Shown here: piece after piece, positions 36,224 to 44,946 of the stretch
Numbering within the stretch: the stretch's first letter is position 1
Layout of the letters: every line of letters starts with the position of its first letter
Assembly: GCA_040755395.1 (NCBI GenBank)
Contig: JBFMAX010000001.1
Location: 611,186 to 675,185 of the forward strand
Source: Nitrospirota bacterium
Lineage (GTDB): Bacteria; Nitrospirota; Nitrospiria; Nitrospirales; Nitrospiraceae
Length of the DNA stretch: 64,000 nucleotides
Direction: 5' to 3'
Notes under the pieces: generated by a model
The model's input: only the letters and a program-made list of their open reading frames with translations
The model's database searches: none
What the model was told of the DNA's origin: nothing
Translations under genes and position numbers: made by a program

Positions 36224-36745
36224 TCACGGCGCGGGAGTCGCTTGGACTCCCTTCGACAGCACAAAATCTTCCTCGAACACGGCATAGGCGGTGCGCGAGA
36301 GACCGACCCGTTGGTAGACGGTCTGCGCCACGCGATTACCGTCTTCGACGTAGAGACGAACTCCGCACACATCCCTTTGCGCGCGGGCCTGGCTGACGAT
36401 CGTCTCGTGCATGCGCCGATAGACGCCCTGCCGGCGCCACGCGGGGTCGACGTAGACGCTTTGAATCCACCAGAACTGGGCGTTGCGCCAGTCGCTCCAT
36501 TCATAGGTCACCAGGAGCTGGCCGACGATCACCGGCGGAGTCCCTTCCTGATGCACTTCCGCCACATTGAAAAAACCTCGTTCCGTCGACTGCAAGACGG
36601 CCAGCGTGCCGAGCCGCAGTCGATCCCGGTCCAAGGTCCGGCCTTCCGTTTCGAGCGCCATGGCCGCGCTGAACGACGCGATGACGTCCGCGTCTTCCAG
36701 CCGGGCGCGTCGGACGATCAGCCGATCGATTAGCGGCTTGGTCAT
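36224..36745 (-). CDS. GNAT-family N-acetyltransferase
   Basis: The 173-residue protein shows the GNAT fold: strand LIVRRARLEDADVIASF, FFNVAEVHQEGTPPVIVGQLLVTYEW, and the acetyl-CoA loop VDPAWRRQGVYRRMHETIV (Q/R-x-x-G-x-G/A-like), then VRLYVEDGNRVAQTVYQRVGL. The acceptor is unknown. ATG 36745 overlaps the DUF502 stop by four bases, so the two are translationally coupled. Confidence 0.88.
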   Translation of the reverse strand: MTKPLIDRLIVRRARLEDADVIASFSAAMALETEGRTLDRDRLRLGTLAVLQSTERGFFNVAEVHQEGTPPVIVGQLLVTYEWSDWRNAQFWWIQSVYVDPAWRRQGVYRRMHETIVSQARAQRDVCGVRLYVEDGNRVAQTVYQRVGLSRTAYAVFEEDFVLSKGVQATPAP

Positions 36746-37365
36746 ACGCTTCCCCTCGGATCGGCAAGCCAGCCCCGAGCCGGTTTGTAGAAGCCGGCCG
36801 AGAACTCCATCTTCATGGCATCCTCCGGCAGCAGATTGATCGGACGGACGTGGTGACGCGGGACAAACGCCAGATATCCGGTGAACGGATGGATCGCCGT
36901 CGGGACGAACACCATCACCAGCTCGGCCCCCGGAGCGACTTGCAGCGGCGCAGGAGCCGATCCCATCACGAACCCCAATGCCCAGAGTCCGTCGCGCGGA
37001 AACGGAAAGGCCACCACGGTGCTGCGGCCGAATCGGGATCGGAAGTTGAACAGGTCCGTCATGCCCTTGAGCGTCAGATACACGCTGCGCACGACCGGGA
37101 TGCGTTCCAACCAGTCTTCGGCGCGACGAAACAACCGCTGTCCCAGAACATGGGTTGCGATCACGCCGCCGAGGAGAATGAGCGCGAACAACGTCAGCAC
37201 GCCCAATCCGGGAACGCCGGATGCGATGCGGGTGCCCAGCAGGTCCACGATCAGCTCGTCAAGCGCCGCGAACAGCGTGGAAAGGATCAGGAACGTGGCC
37301 CAGGCCGGCACCAACAGCAGCAAGCCGGTCAGCCAGTGACGCCACAGTTTCCGAGGTCCGGTCAT
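36742..37365 (-). CDS. DUF502 family membrane protein
   Basis: The 207-residue protein matches the DUF502 family: W...TGLLLLVPAWATFLILSTLFAALDE, the second helix LTLFALILLGGVIATHVLGQRLF, then the conserved IPVVRSVYLTLKGMTDLF and the cytoplasmic PHHVRPINLLPEDAMK segment. Two transmembrane helices are predicted (about 12-32 and 58-78). The function is uncharacterised. It is the first gene of a coupled pair with the GNAT gene. Confidence 0.88.
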   Translation of the reverse strand: MTGPRKLWRHWLTGLLLLVPAWATFLILSTLFAALDELIVDLLGTRIASGVPGLGVLTLFALILLGGVIATHVLGQRLFRRAEDWLERIPVVRSVYLTLKGMTDLFNFRSRFGRSTVVAFPFPRDGLWALGFVMGSAPAPLQVAPGAELVMVFVPTAIHPFTGYLAFVPRHHVRPINLLPEDAMKMEFSAGFYKPARGWLADPRGSV

Positions 37366-37538
37366 GACACTCCTCCAGAACGAGCGCCCCCCAGTGTAGC
37401 AGATTTCGCCCGACCGGATGAAACCTCTGGAAGTCCGACCGGCGCCTTGATCTTTCGATGGGGTTGCACTATCCTCTCCTTCGCGTTTCGGTTTTCGGCC
37501 GAGATGTCGACAATCTCAACGCGGGGGGGGAGGCTGGT

Positions 37539-37823
37539 ATGGGAGAGGCGACGGGTAAACGGGTCAACATCGCTCCGGATCTGCTGGCCATTCTCTGCTG
37601 TCCGGAAACCAAACAGGAGGTCAGCTTGGCCGACGAAACCCTGGTCGAGAAGCTGAACGCCGCCGTTGAGAGAGGCGAACTGAAGAATAAGGCCAAGAAG
37701 CCGGTAACTGAAAAGTTGGACGGCGGCTTGGTCCGGGCCGACCGAAAAATCGTCTATCCCGTCCGGGAGGATATCCCGGTGATGCTGATCGAAGAAGGTA
37801 TTCCGCTCGACCAAATCGCCTGA
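37539..37823 (+). CDS. Trm112-like zinc-binding protein with insertion
   Basis: This 94-residue protein belongs to the Trm112/YcaR family: APDLLAILCCPETKQEV at the N terminus and YPVREDIPVMLIEEGIPLD at the C terminus. The usual bacterial member is about 60 residues; here a lysine-rich insert (KLNAAVERGELKNKAKKPVTEKL) lengthens it. Only the CC pair is obvious, so metal binding may be reduced. Family members activate methyltransferases or other enzymes. GGGGAGG precedes ATG 37539. Confidence 0.8.
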   Translation: MGEATGKRVNIAPDLLAILCCPETKQEVSLADETLVEKLNAAVERGELKNKAKKPVTEKLDGGLVRADRKIVYPVREDIPVMLIEEGIPLDQIA

Positions 37824-38170
37824 CCACATCTCGCTCCCCTGGATTGCGTTCCGCTTGTCCGTCCGCGCTCTTCCGCACGGCCCTTCTTGGAAATCTTCGA
37901 GCGTTCATGGACGGGCTGTTTGCTTCCAACATAGCCATCAGGTATCAGCCGCCAGCTATCAGTTTCACCCTCGCCGATCCCTCCCCCTCGTGAAGGAGAA
38001 TAAACGAGTGGGGGATTTTCGCGGCACCTGTTGCTCCCGGTACCCGTTGCTCTGCCCGTTGCCACTGATCGATCAGGGTGAGCCCATGATGGCTGTTTCA
38101 TGACTCCAGGGATTCGTAGATGGCGAAAGGGGTACCGACCAGCACGTGCTGGGATCGGTCGAAGCGGAGG
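37824..38170. repeat. Repeat-rich gene-free region
   Basis: No gene was seen here. It contains phased heptamers CATCAGG TATCAGC then CGCCAGC TATCAGT (37936-37963). A hairpin CCCCCTCGT/ACGAGTGGGGG lies at 37983-38014. The word GGTACCCGTTGCTC is at 38039, followed by a second CCCGTTGCC. The same word occurs at 8613 and 48725. Confidence 0.7.
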
Positions 38171-38461
38171 TCACGGGCGGAAGAGCTCTGTCTCGACGCG
38201 CTGGTTGTCGGTTTTCGACCCGGTCGACGTGCCGCACCGGGTGCAGAGATACTCGTAGAGGTTTCCGGACGGCAACACCAGCAGCAGGCGCTCGCGCGTA
38301 GGAGTCGCCTGATGGCAATGGGGGCAGTAAAGCAGCGAAGCTTGAAAGGACCCGTATTGGTCGATCGGGCCAGTTGCGCCCTTCGTTCCGTACGGCGCTC
38401 CCGCCCGTCCGGCCGGCGCGGCAGGCCGGCCAGTCCCGGGTCTGCTGTGCGTGCTCGACAT
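38171..38461 (-). CDS. Small zinc-ribbon protein of unknown function
   Basis: This 96-residue protein has two cysteine pairs, YCPHC (about 46-49) and LCTRC (about 71-75), separated by a hydrophobic strand (ERLLLVLPSGNLYEY). It is probably a single zinc ribbon. The first 40 residues are low-complexity proline/glycine-rich and may not be translated. There is no strong ribosome-binding site and the start is unsure. No partner is evident. Confidence 0.55.
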   Translation of the reverse strand: MSSTHSRPGTGRPAAPAGRAGAPYGTKGATGPIDQYGSFQASLLYCPHCHQATPTRERLLLVLPSGNLYEYLCTRCGTSTGSKTDNQRVETELFRP

Positions 38462-38527
38462 AGCCGAATCTTATGCGGCGCGTTGGATCAAGGTCAATAT
38501 GTGAAGCGCCCTTGCCCGCCGAGCGTG

Positions 38528-38791
38528 TTATTGGGCGGGCCAAGGCGGCCGGCCTTTTTCCGAGACTTTCTGGCGGCCTCGATAGAGCCACCAAACGGAA
38601 CGGCTGAACTGGACCACGACGTACACGGCAAGGCCCATGAGCAGACCATAGAATCCGGCATGGCTCCATGGCCAGAGTTCCGGCGCATGCAGCACCACAC
38701 CCAACGCGATGTGCCCTCCAAGGCCCAGACAAATCGCGAAGATGATCCACTCTCGCGTCATGGGATTCTTGGCCAAGAATCCTGAACCCAT
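38528..38791 (-). CDS. Small two-helix membrane protein
   Basis: This 87-residue protein has hydrophobic helices at about 16-37 (IIFAICLGLGGHIALGVVL) and 46-66 (AGFYGLLMGLAVYVVVQF), with a basic C terminus. The start could be ATG 38791 or 38761. I do not recognise a family. It probably spans the inner membrane twice. Confidence 0.55.
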   Translation of the reverse strand: MGSGFLAKNPMTREWIIFAICLGLGGHIALGVVLHAPELWPWSHAGFYGLLMGLAVYVVVQFSRSVWWLYRGRQKVSEKGRPPWPAQ

Positions 38792-38998
38792 ACCGTACCC
38801 TCCGCGTCGACTTGTCGGTATGCCGCGGCCAGGACTCTCCTGGGTGACGGTTGAACAACACGTCCGTCACCGCTTCGAAGTCCTGCAGATTGCCGCTCGA
38901 CAGGCACGACCTTCCGCCGATCGGCCGACGACACCTCTACCCCACCGCCCCTGAAAAATAAGGCGCGGTCAAGGAACCGAGCGGCACGTTGGCGAAGG

Positions 38999-39367
38999 TT
39001 ACACCGAACTCTTGGCGGATTCGATCTCGGTCGCGGTAATGAGGCTGGACAGATAATCTGCCACGAAGGTGAGCGCCTCCTCACGTCCGTCCGCCCGTCG
39101 GCCTTTCTCGCGGCGCTGCACCGACAGTTCATGATCCAGGTCGGATTTGACGTCGGTCAGTACCCGTTGCAGGGAAGAGGGCGTCAGGTTGGCGTCCATG
39201 TCCTCGAGTTCCTGGCACCGGTCAAGAACCCAGTTCAGGCCTTCGATCCGGCCCGCATAGTGTTCCTGTTCGGCGGTGTCGATTCTCGCCATGGTGGTGG
39301 CAAAGGTCTGCGCCTCATATACCAGATTGTAAAAACTGGTCACAGCTCGTTGAAGCGTCGGATTCAT
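38999..39367 (-). CDS. Small helical protein of unknown function
   Basis: This 122-residue, charged helical protein (RAVTSFYNLVYEAQTFATTMARIDTAEQEHY) has no signal or membrane segment. GAGGAG precedes ATG 39367. A sigma-70-like promoter stands directly upstream, one of the clearest in the window. The family is not recognised. Confidence 0.65.
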   Translation of the reverse strand: MNPTLQRAVTSFYNLVYEAQTFATTMARIDTAEQEHYAGRIEGLNWVLDRCQELEDMDANLTPSSLQRVLTDVKSDLDHELSVQRREKGRRADGREEALTFVADYLSSLITATEIESAKSSV

Positions 39368-39395
39368 ACTTCTCCTCGTGTCAAAAATATACCTC

Positions 39396-39423
39396 ATTAT
39401 ACATGAGAACGGAGCGACGACAA
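39396..39423 (-). promoter_or_regulatory. Sigma-70-type promoter
   Basis: Read on the minus strand, TTGTCG and TATAAT are separated by 16 bases, with the -10 box at 39401-39396 about 29 bases before ATG 39367. The -10 box is an exact consensus. It drives the small helical protein gene. Confidence 0.6.
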
Positions 39424-39439
39424 GCGGTATTTTGCGCGG

Positions 39440-39793
39440 TTACGTGAACAGCAAGGAGTGGAATTCGTTCATAAATCCGTAGTAGAGGGGAGCGAAATCC
39501 TTCAGGCTGTCGGGGCTGGTCTCCTTCAGACGCTTGAAAAAGAAGACTTGGTACCGGGGATCTAATTGTTCCAACAACTTCCCCAGTTGGGCCATGGTGT
39601 AGCTGCCGGCAGGAACGCTGAGGACATAATGCACCAGCCGCTCGACGAACTGCTGCGCCACGTATTCGCTCGTGATCAGGCCCTCGGGAAGCTTTCCGGT
39701 CGCGAGAAATTCATCAAACGGCACGGCCTGTGCCGCGAAGGGCACAGACGGTCGAGGCGGGGTCACTCTGAGTTCCTCCGAAGCGACAACCAA
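39440..39793 (-). CDS. Hypothetical protein
   Basis: The 117-residue protein has an alpha-helical middle (EYVAQQFVERLVHYVLSVPAG) and a C-terminal FFFKRLKETSPDSLKDFAPLYYGFMNEF. No transmembrane segment or known motif is visible. It is plausible as a gene by length and residue composition, but I cannot name a family. Confidence 0.5.
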   Translation of the reverse strand: MVVASEELRVTPPRPSVPFAAQAVPFDEFLATGKLPEGLITSEYVAQQFVERLVHYVLSVPAGSYTMAQLGKLLEQLDPRYQVFFFKRLKETSPDSLKDFAPLYYGFMNEFHSLLFT

Positions 39794-40216
39794 TTCCTAC
39801 GGCTCGGTCCATCACTGTACTGAAGCCCTCCGTCATCGTCAAGCCTTCACCTGAAGCCTTCAATTGAGGGCGGAACGCAGCGAGTCCGTTGCAATCGGCG
39901 GAAGAGGCGCGTACCTTCTCGGATACGCCGCTCCATCCGAAACTGGCAGCCGCAGGTTTCATGAAGAAGGGACTGAGCTATGCGAAGATGGGCGAGCGCG
40001 CACGATTTGGACAAACCGCTGGAACTCGTCGTCGCTCAGTTCCCCGAGACCCAGGAAGCCGGGGTGCGCGAGAGAGCTTGAGGCTTCCGAGCCCTTAGCG
40101 CTCACCCAGGCCGACCTTGTCCTCATCAGCTTAAGCCCTGGAATGCGCGAGAGACTGGACTCTCCTGGACGGGGTGCGCGTAACGGATAGACGGCTCATC
40201 AGTCCGGAACGTGACA
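39794..40216. other. Gene-free region, possible degraded coding remnants
   Basis: No full gene is supported in these 423 bases. A short in-frame stretch beginning at an ATG near 39979 reads like a protein end (LDKPLELVVAQFPETQEAGV) and stops after about 33 codons. Words such as TGCGCGAGAGA recur near 40070 and 40147. This may be the relic of a decayed gene, but there is not enough to name it. Confidence 0.35.
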
Positions 40217-40561
40217 TCACATCGGAAGGGGGGAACTGTCCGCATACGCGCCGGACGGAGGCCGCTCAGGACCGATCGCCGCCTCACAGGCATAGCCCGG
40301 ATCGAAAGGCCAGAGGAGCGTTTGGCCGGGCCATGAGCCCTTGACATGGACATAACGGAAGGTCACCCCCAAGCGGGCGGCTTCCGCCCGCATGGTCTCA
40401 ATGCAGCCGCCATAGGTATACGCGCGCTTGATCAGCAGGATCGGGAGACCGGTCTGACTGTGGAAGACGGTATACTGGTCGCTACACGCGCTCAGGAAGA
40501 GCGCAAAGCCGAGAAGGAGTCGCACGATGGTCGGCGGGACGGCTCGAGCCACAGCAAACAC
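40217..40561 (-). CDS. Small lipoprotein of unknown function
   Basis: This 114-residue protein has a lipobox (LFLSAC, C26) after a hydrophobic helix. The mature part contains two cysteines (GGCIETM, GYACEAA) that may form a disulfide. No family is recognised. It lies just downstream of the tRNA-Arg gene in the same direction. Confidence 0.55.
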   Translation of the reverse strand: MFAVARAVPPTIVRLLLGFALFLSACSDQYTVFHSQTGLPILLIKRAYTYGGCIETMRAEAARLGVTFRYVHVKGSWPGQTLLWPFDPGYACEAAIGPERPPSGAYADSSPLPM

Positions 40562-40578
40562 TCCCCCGGCTCTTGTGA

Positions 40579-40655
40579 TGGTGCGCCCGGCAGGACTTGA
40601 ACCTGCGACCTGCGGGTTCGAAGCCCGACGCTCTATCCAACTGAGCTACGGGCGC
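40579..40655 (-). tRNA. tRNA-Arg (anticodon TCG)
   Basis: The reverse strand folds as a tRNA. The acceptor GCGCCCG pairs with CGGGCGC, the D arm is GCTC...GAGC, and the anticodon loop CTTCGAA has TCG at the centre. The T arm is GCAGG-TTCAAGT-CCTGC and CCA is encoded at the 3' end. Position 27-43 appears mismatched (T-C). It reads CGA-type arginine codons. Length is 77 bases including CCA. Confidence 0.95.
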
Positions 40656-40738
40656 ACGAAGCGTGAGTGAATCACTTCGGCCCGACCTTGTCAAGGCGCG
40701 GGGTTCCGCCGCGATAGGGCTGCGATCAGTGCCCAATA

Positions 40739-40771
40739 AAAAAGGGCCGCCGATTCCGGCAGGCCCTTTTT
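40739..40771 (-). terminator. Intrinsic terminator after the RRM gene
   Basis: AAAAAGGGCC and GCCG (40739-40752) pair with CGGC and GGCCCTTTTT (40757-40771), with one bulged A and loop ATTC. On the minus strand the stem is followed by a T run after the RRM stop codon. The flanking A run also makes it bidirectional-looking. Confidence 0.85.
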
Positions 40772-40809
40772 ACTCCGTCGCGGGCTTGCAGCCTTCAAAG
40801 AGCCGATCT

Positions 40810-41118
40810 TTACCAACGATCCCGGTCTCCGCCCCCGCCGCCGGGATTGCCGCCGCCGTAGGGGCGCTTCTCCTGCGGTCTGGCTTCGTTCACGACGAGC
40901 GTCCGACCGCCCAATTGGCTTCCATTCAGCGCCGCAATGGCTTTCTGGGCCTCTTCCGGCGTGGACATTTCCACGAACCCGAATCCTCGGGACTGTCCGG
41001 TGTATCGATCCGTGATCACTTTCGCGGATTGGACGGTTCCATGCTGGGAGAACAACTCCGCCAGCTGTTGCTCAGTCGTCGAGTAGGGTAAACTTCCGAC
41101 ATACAATTTGTTCCCCAT
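40810..41118 (-). CDS. RRM RNA-binding protein
   Basis: The 102-residue protein is a single RNA-recognition motif with RNP2 KLYVGSLPY (3-11) and RNP1 RGFGFVEM (about 43-50), followed by a glycine-rich tail (YGGGNPGGGGGDRDRW). It is the type of small RRM protein found in cyanobacteria and Nitrospirota, thought to bind RNA, often under cold or stress. GGAGG precedes ATG 41118. An intrinsic terminator follows. Confidence 0.93.
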   Translation of the reverse strand: MGNKLYVGSLPYSTTEQQLAELFSQHGTVQSAKVITDRYTGQSRGFGFVEMSTPEEAQKAIAALNGSQLGGRTLVVNEARPQEKRPYGGGNPGGGGGDRDRW

Positions 41119-41370
41119 AGCGACCTCCGTCACTACTGTTGACATTGTCTTGGGAAGAATGGAGGAGGGAGGGAGAGACTTCCTGGCGCCAATGCAACTG
41201 CACCGTCCGGTCACTCACGCTGTCCGGCCAACTTCCTCTCGCAAGGCAACATCGAATCAGGGCCACTCCGCTTCGCTCTCCATCACTCGGCCCCGCAGCG
41301 ATGAATTGCAGCAAAAAGCATAGCACGGGCCTACAAACAGATCAACAAGCCGGCCTCTCCCGGCGGGGCC

Positions 41371-41871
41371 TTACACCCTGGCGAGGATGCTGGCGACGAC
41401 CTCTTCGACCGTTCGTCCTTCCGTCGCGATCACATGGTCTGCGGCGGCTTGGTACTTCGGCAGGCGCTGTTCCAGCACCTCCTGTATTTCCTCCGTAAAG
41501 GACTTGGTGCCGGTCAGGGAGGGACGTTGTGGATCCCCGCCTATGCGCCGGGCGATGGTCGGCACCTCCGCGGTCAGCCAGAACAGCGTCCCGTTCTTTT
41601 TGAGGACATCCACGTTCTGTTGACGGAGGATGGCGCCGCCGCCGGTGTCGATGATCAAGTCGTCCTTCCCCCACAGGTCCCGGCAGACCTCCGACTCCAG
41701 GTCTCGAAAATGTTCCCAGCCGAACCGTTGCACGATCTCGGGGATCGCCAGCTTGACCCGCTTGACGACCTCGGCGTCCGTCGAGACCAACTCCCGTCCC
41801 AGCCTTGTCGCCAGAATTTTCCCCACCGTGCTCTTGCCGGTGCCGCGATATCCAATGAGAACGATATTCAT
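41371..41871 (-). CDS. aroK: Shikimate kinase
   Basis: The 166-residue P-loop kinase (GYRGTGKST, 8-16) phosphorylates shikimate at the 3-hydroxyl in the aromatic pathway. STDAEV and the Walker B-like FRDLESEV, IIDTGGGAIL and RPSLTG follow. It has the usual length. Its start overlaps aroE's end by four bases (ATGA). Confidence 0.95.
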   Translation of the reverse strand: MNIVLIGYRGTGKSTVGKILATRLGRELVSTDAEVVKRVKLAIPEIVQRFGWEHFRDLESEVCRDLWGKDDLIIDTGGGAILRQQNVDVLKKNGTLFWLTAEVPTIARRIGGDPQRPSLTGTKSFTEEIQEVLEQRLPKYQAAADHVIATEGRTVEEVVASILARV

Positions 41872-42722
41872 GAGAAGCGGGATTCCAGCACGGCCCGCAT
41901 CACGTCGATCGGGGCTGGTTGGTTCGTCCAGAGTTCGAATTGCGCGGCGGCTTGGTTGAGGAACATCTCCAGACCGCGGATCGTTCGACAGCCGGCTGCC
42001 TTGGCGTCCTTGAGCAGACGCGTCTCCTGGGGGTTGTACACGATGTCCATGACGGCGAGACGGGCATGAAGTAGCCCGGCCGGAACACAGGTTTCCCGAA
42101 TCTTGGGATGCATCCCGACCGGTGTGCAGTGAATCAGGACCTGCGCGTCCGGCAAGAGGCGACGGAGGGCGTCTTCGCTCAAGACCGCCTGGTGTACGCG
42201 GAGCGAGGTCTTGGCCTGGAGGTCGCGAACGAGACCCTGTCGCTCGACTTCATCGATTCCCAGGATGAACAGTTCCGCAACGGCTGAGTCCGCTGCCAGC
42301 GCAAAGGCGATAGCGCGCGCAGCGCCGCCCGACCCCAGCATCGCCACCCGCCGTCCTTTCAGTTCGATACCATTGTCCCGCAGTGCTCGCAGGGCTCCAG
42401 AAGCGTCCGTGTTGTAGCCGGTCAGTTTCCCGTCATCCACCACGATGGTGTTGATGGCGCCGATGTGGCGGGCCGTCGGCTCCACCTCGTCGAGAAACCG
42501 GATGGCGGAGACTTTGTGCGGGATGGTCACGCTGAAGCCGCGCGCATTTCCCAGCGCCCGGATACCGCGAACGGCGTCAGCGATATTCTCCACTGGAAAG
42601 GCCAGATACACGAAGTTCAAGCCGAGCTTTTGAAAAGCCGCGTTATGGATGGCGGGGGACAAGGAATGCTCGACCGGGTTTCCGATGACCCCGCAGAGCT
42701 TGGTCTGAGCGTTGATTTCCAT
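41868..42722 (-). CDS. aroE: Shikimate dehydrogenase
   Basis: The 284-residue NADP-dependent dehydrogenase reduces 3-dehydroshikimate. Landmarks are GVIGNPVEHSLSPAIHNAAF, FSVTIPHKVSA, NTDASGALRAL, and the Rossmann GSGGAARAIAFAL. It is upstream of aroK with a four-base overlap, forming a shikimate pair in the same order as in many operons. Confidence 0.95.
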   Translation of the reverse strand: MEINAQTKLCGVIGNPVEHSLSPAIHNAAFQKLGLNFVYLAFPVENIADAVRGIRALGNARGFSVTIPHKVSAIRFLDEVEPTARHIGAINTIVVDDGKLTGYNTDASGALRALRDNGIELKGRRVAMLGSGGAARAIAFALAADSAVAELFILGIDEVERQGLVRDLQAKTSLRVHQAVLSEDALRRLLPDAQVLIHCTPVGMHPKIRETCVPAGLLHARLAVMDIVYNPQETRLLKDAKAAGCRTIRGLEMFLNQAAAQFELWTNQPAPIDVMRAVLESRFS

Positions 42723-42740
42723 ACCAAGGACTTTCTCGGC

Positions 42741-42782
42741 GGGCAGCCGTCAGCTCTCGCCTTGCGGCTTGCGGCTTACCGA
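42741..42782. repeat. Heptamer array near aroE start
   Basis: Phased units GGGCAGC CGTCAGC then TCTCGCC TTGCGGC TTGCGGC run at 42741-42775 between the upstream gene's stop and aroE. Two neighbouring units are identical. It belongs to the same 7-base family seen at other junctions. Confidence 0.7.
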
Positions 42783-42794
42783 CCGGTGACCACT

Positions 42795-43133
42795 TCATTT
42801 TTCCTTCGCCACCACCTTCAGAGCGATGTACTGGCTCCCCGCAACCTGATACGTCACGGTGACCTGGTCGCTTTTCTTTAAGTCCTTCAGGCCCTTGAGG
42901 TTTCCGCCTTCGAACACGGTCTTGTCGTTGACGACAAAGGTGAACCGGGTCCCGCTATCCGCCTTCTTCACCGCAAACTTCCCCGCTCCGGGATCGACCG
43001 ACAGTACGGTACCGACGAAGTCGGTTCCCCCCTGAACCGGAACCGGGATCGTGACTGCGGTCACGACGACGATCCACAAGGCGCAGGTGAGCCACGCGGT
43101 CATAGCTGCACCCTTCTTTCCGGTTGTGTTCAT
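42795..43133 (-). CDS. Exported small protein of unknown function
   Basis: The 112-residue protein has a signal segment (AAMTAWLTCALWIVVVTAVT) and a mature beta-rich part (GTVLSVDPGAGKFAVKKADSGTRFTFVVNDKTVF). The latter resembles a small OB-like or DUF5666-type fold, but this is not certain. ATG 43133 has AAGG upstream. It precedes aroE in the same direction. Confidence 0.6.
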   Translation of the reverse strand: MNTTGKKGAAMTAWLTCALWIVVVTAVTIPVPVQGGTDFVGTVLSVDPGAGKFAVKKADSGTRFTFVVNDKTVFEGGNLKGLKDLKKSDQVTVTYQVAGSQYIALKVVAKEK

Positions 43134-43144
43134 GAGCCTTTCTT

Positions 43145-43900
43145 TCAATGCGCGGTCATGCCGCCGTCGATCGTGAACGTGCTGCCGGTGACCCAGGAAG
43201 CGTCATCGGACGCGAGATAGAGCACCATCTTCGCGACTTCCTCGGGTTTGCCGGGACGCGCGATGGGGTAATGACTCAGCACTTCGGCCGTCTGCGCCGG
43301 ATTGCTCAGCAGGCTCTCGGCCATCGGCGTCTCAATGAGTCCGGGATTGACCACGTTGCAGCGAATCCCTTGCGCGGCGTAATCCACGGCGATCGCGCGG
43401 GTGAGGGCATCCAGCGCTCCCTTGGAGGCCGCGTATGCGGGCAGCAGGGGAATGCCGACCAGACTGGCGATCGAAGAAATATTGATGACCACGCCGCCGC
43501 CGGCTTTCAGCATTTCGGGGATCGCCGCCCGGGTCATGCGGAAGACGCCGGTGATGTTGACGTCGAGCACCCGCAGCCAGGTGGCGTCGTCCATCTCGTG
43601 AATCTTCTTCCCGAAGTCCCCGGTGCCGGCGTTGTTGATCAGGATGTCCAGCCTGCCGAACGTCCGGACCGTTTGTGCGACCGCTTCCCGCACGTGCGTT
43701 TCATCGGTCACCGATCCGGCCATCGTCAGCGCCCGGCCTCCTTGGCGCTTGATCTCGCCGGCCACCCGCTCCAACTGATCCTTGCGCCGGCCCGTGATGA
43801 CGACCGCGGCGCTTTCCCGGGCGAACAACTTCGCGATCGCTTCGCCGATGCCGGCGTTCCCGCCCGTGATCAGCGCCACCTTTCCGTTCAGTCTGCTCAC
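43145..43900 (-). CDS. Short-chain dehydrogenase/reductase
   Basis: The 251-residue SDR has TGGNAGIGEAIA (nucleotide-binding glycine motif), NNAGTGDFG, the catalytic Ser in ISSIASLVGIPLLPAYAASKGAL with Y-x-x-x-K, and the C-terminal PMAESLL. It is close to 3-oxoacyl-ACP reductases, but the substrate is not defined by sequence. GTG 43900 has GAGGA seven bases upstream and overlaps the trmI stop by four bases. Confidence 0.9.
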   Translation of the reverse strand: MSRLNGKVALITGGNAGIGEAIAKLFARESAAVVITGRRKDQLERVAGEIKRQGGRALTMAGSVTDETHVREAVAQTVRTFGRLDILINNAGTGDFGKKIHEMDDATWLRVLDVNITGVFRMTRAAIPEMLKAGGGVVINISSIASLVGIPLLPAYAASKGALDALTRAIAVDYAAQGIRCNVVNPGLIETPMAESLLSNPAQTAEVLSHYPIARPGKPEEVAKMVLYLASDDASWVTGSTFTIDGGMTAH

Positions 43901-44775
43901 CGATTTTCCTCGTCCACGTCCGTTCGGTCGGCCCCGCTCCGGTCGCCGAGCGAATCGGCAGTTCCGCACGGTCGATCCGTCCAGAGCCCCGGCTCGACCC
44001 TGCGCGCGACCGTGATGAACCCCGAATGGGCCACCATCCGATGATCTGGGCGGACGCTTCGCCCTTGAACGGACCACGTCCGCAGCAACGTTTCAAACGT
44101 CTGGATCAAGCCGAAGCCGCCGGCTCGTTCCAGGGCATCGACGGTCTGCATGACCTGCGGCACAGTGGGGACGAAACTCAGATAGATGCCGCCCGAGCGT
44201 AAGACCCTCGCGGCGTGGGGGACGACCCGCCAGGGTTCAGGCAGATCGAGCACGACCCGATCGAAGAGGTCGCCTCCGGCCGGAAGCTCGATGCCGTCGT
44301 AGGCGTTGGCTCGGGCGATCGCGAGATTCGGGGTCGCGCCGAGATACCGTTCGATGTTCCCGACGGCGGTGCGGGCGAAATCCTCGCGGGCCTCGTAACT
44401 CACCACCGACCCTCGCGGGCCCACGGCGCGCAGCAGCGCCATCGTCAACGCGCCGGAACCGGTTCCGGCTTCGAAGACCTTCGCGCCCGGATGGATGTCG
44501 GCCCACATCGTGATGATCGCGAGATCTTTGGGATAGATGACCTGGGCGCCCCGCGGCATCTTCAAGACATATTCGCCGATCGTGGGACGCAGGGCGATCA
44601 TGCGTGTGCCGCGGGAGAGCATGACGAGACTGCCGTCCGGCCTCCCGATCAGAACGTCGTGCGGGATCGTCTCGCCGCTGTGCTGAAAGGTGGCCCCCGC
44701 CTTCAGCGTCAGCGTGTAATGCCGGCCCTTCTTGTCGACGAGATGAATGCGCTCGCCGTCTTGCAACCGTGTCAT
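43897..44775 (-). CDS. tRNA (adenine-N1)-methyltransferase, TrmI family
   Basis: The 292-residue SAM enzyme methylates A58 of tRNA. The Rossmann motif GTGSGALTMALL (about 104-115) and the late catalytic LDLPEPWRVV are present. N-terminal IHLVDKKGRHYTLTL is the usual TrmI beta domain. The C-terminal 30 residues are extra and charged. It overlaps the SDR gene by four bases, so coupled translation is likely. Confidence 0.88.
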   Translation of the reverse strand: MTRLQDGERIHLVDKKGRHYTLTLKAGATFQHSGETIPHDVLIGRPDGSLVMLSRGTRMIALRPTIGEYVLKMPRGAQVIYPKDLAIITMWADIHPGAKVFEAGTGSGALTMALLRAVGPRGSVVSYEAREDFARTAVGNIERYLGATPNLAIARANAYDGIELPAGGDLFDRVVLDLPEPWRVVPHAARVLRSGGIYLSFVPTVPQVMQTVDALERAGGFGLIQTFETLLRTWSVQGRSVRPDHRMVAHSGFITVARRVEPGLWTDRPCGTADSLGDRSGADRTDVDEENR

Positions 44776-44946
44776 GGCGGGCTCATTCTAGGAGACTGGT
44801 CGGGGCTTTGCAACCGAACCGCCGCCAGCGTCGTTCCTTGACAGGGTATCGGGTGGGCCGTATCATCCAGCTACATTCGTGCTCATTCCTACTGAATGGT
44901 CGGGAACCGAATCGCCTGTCCTCCGCATCGTGCGAGGGATTTCTCG

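Noticed and set aside
39864-40190. Open frames in the gap before the tRNA as genes
   Set aside because: Composition is poor, starts lack ribosome-binding sites, and the most protein-like stretch is only about 33 codons. It was recorded as a possible remnant.
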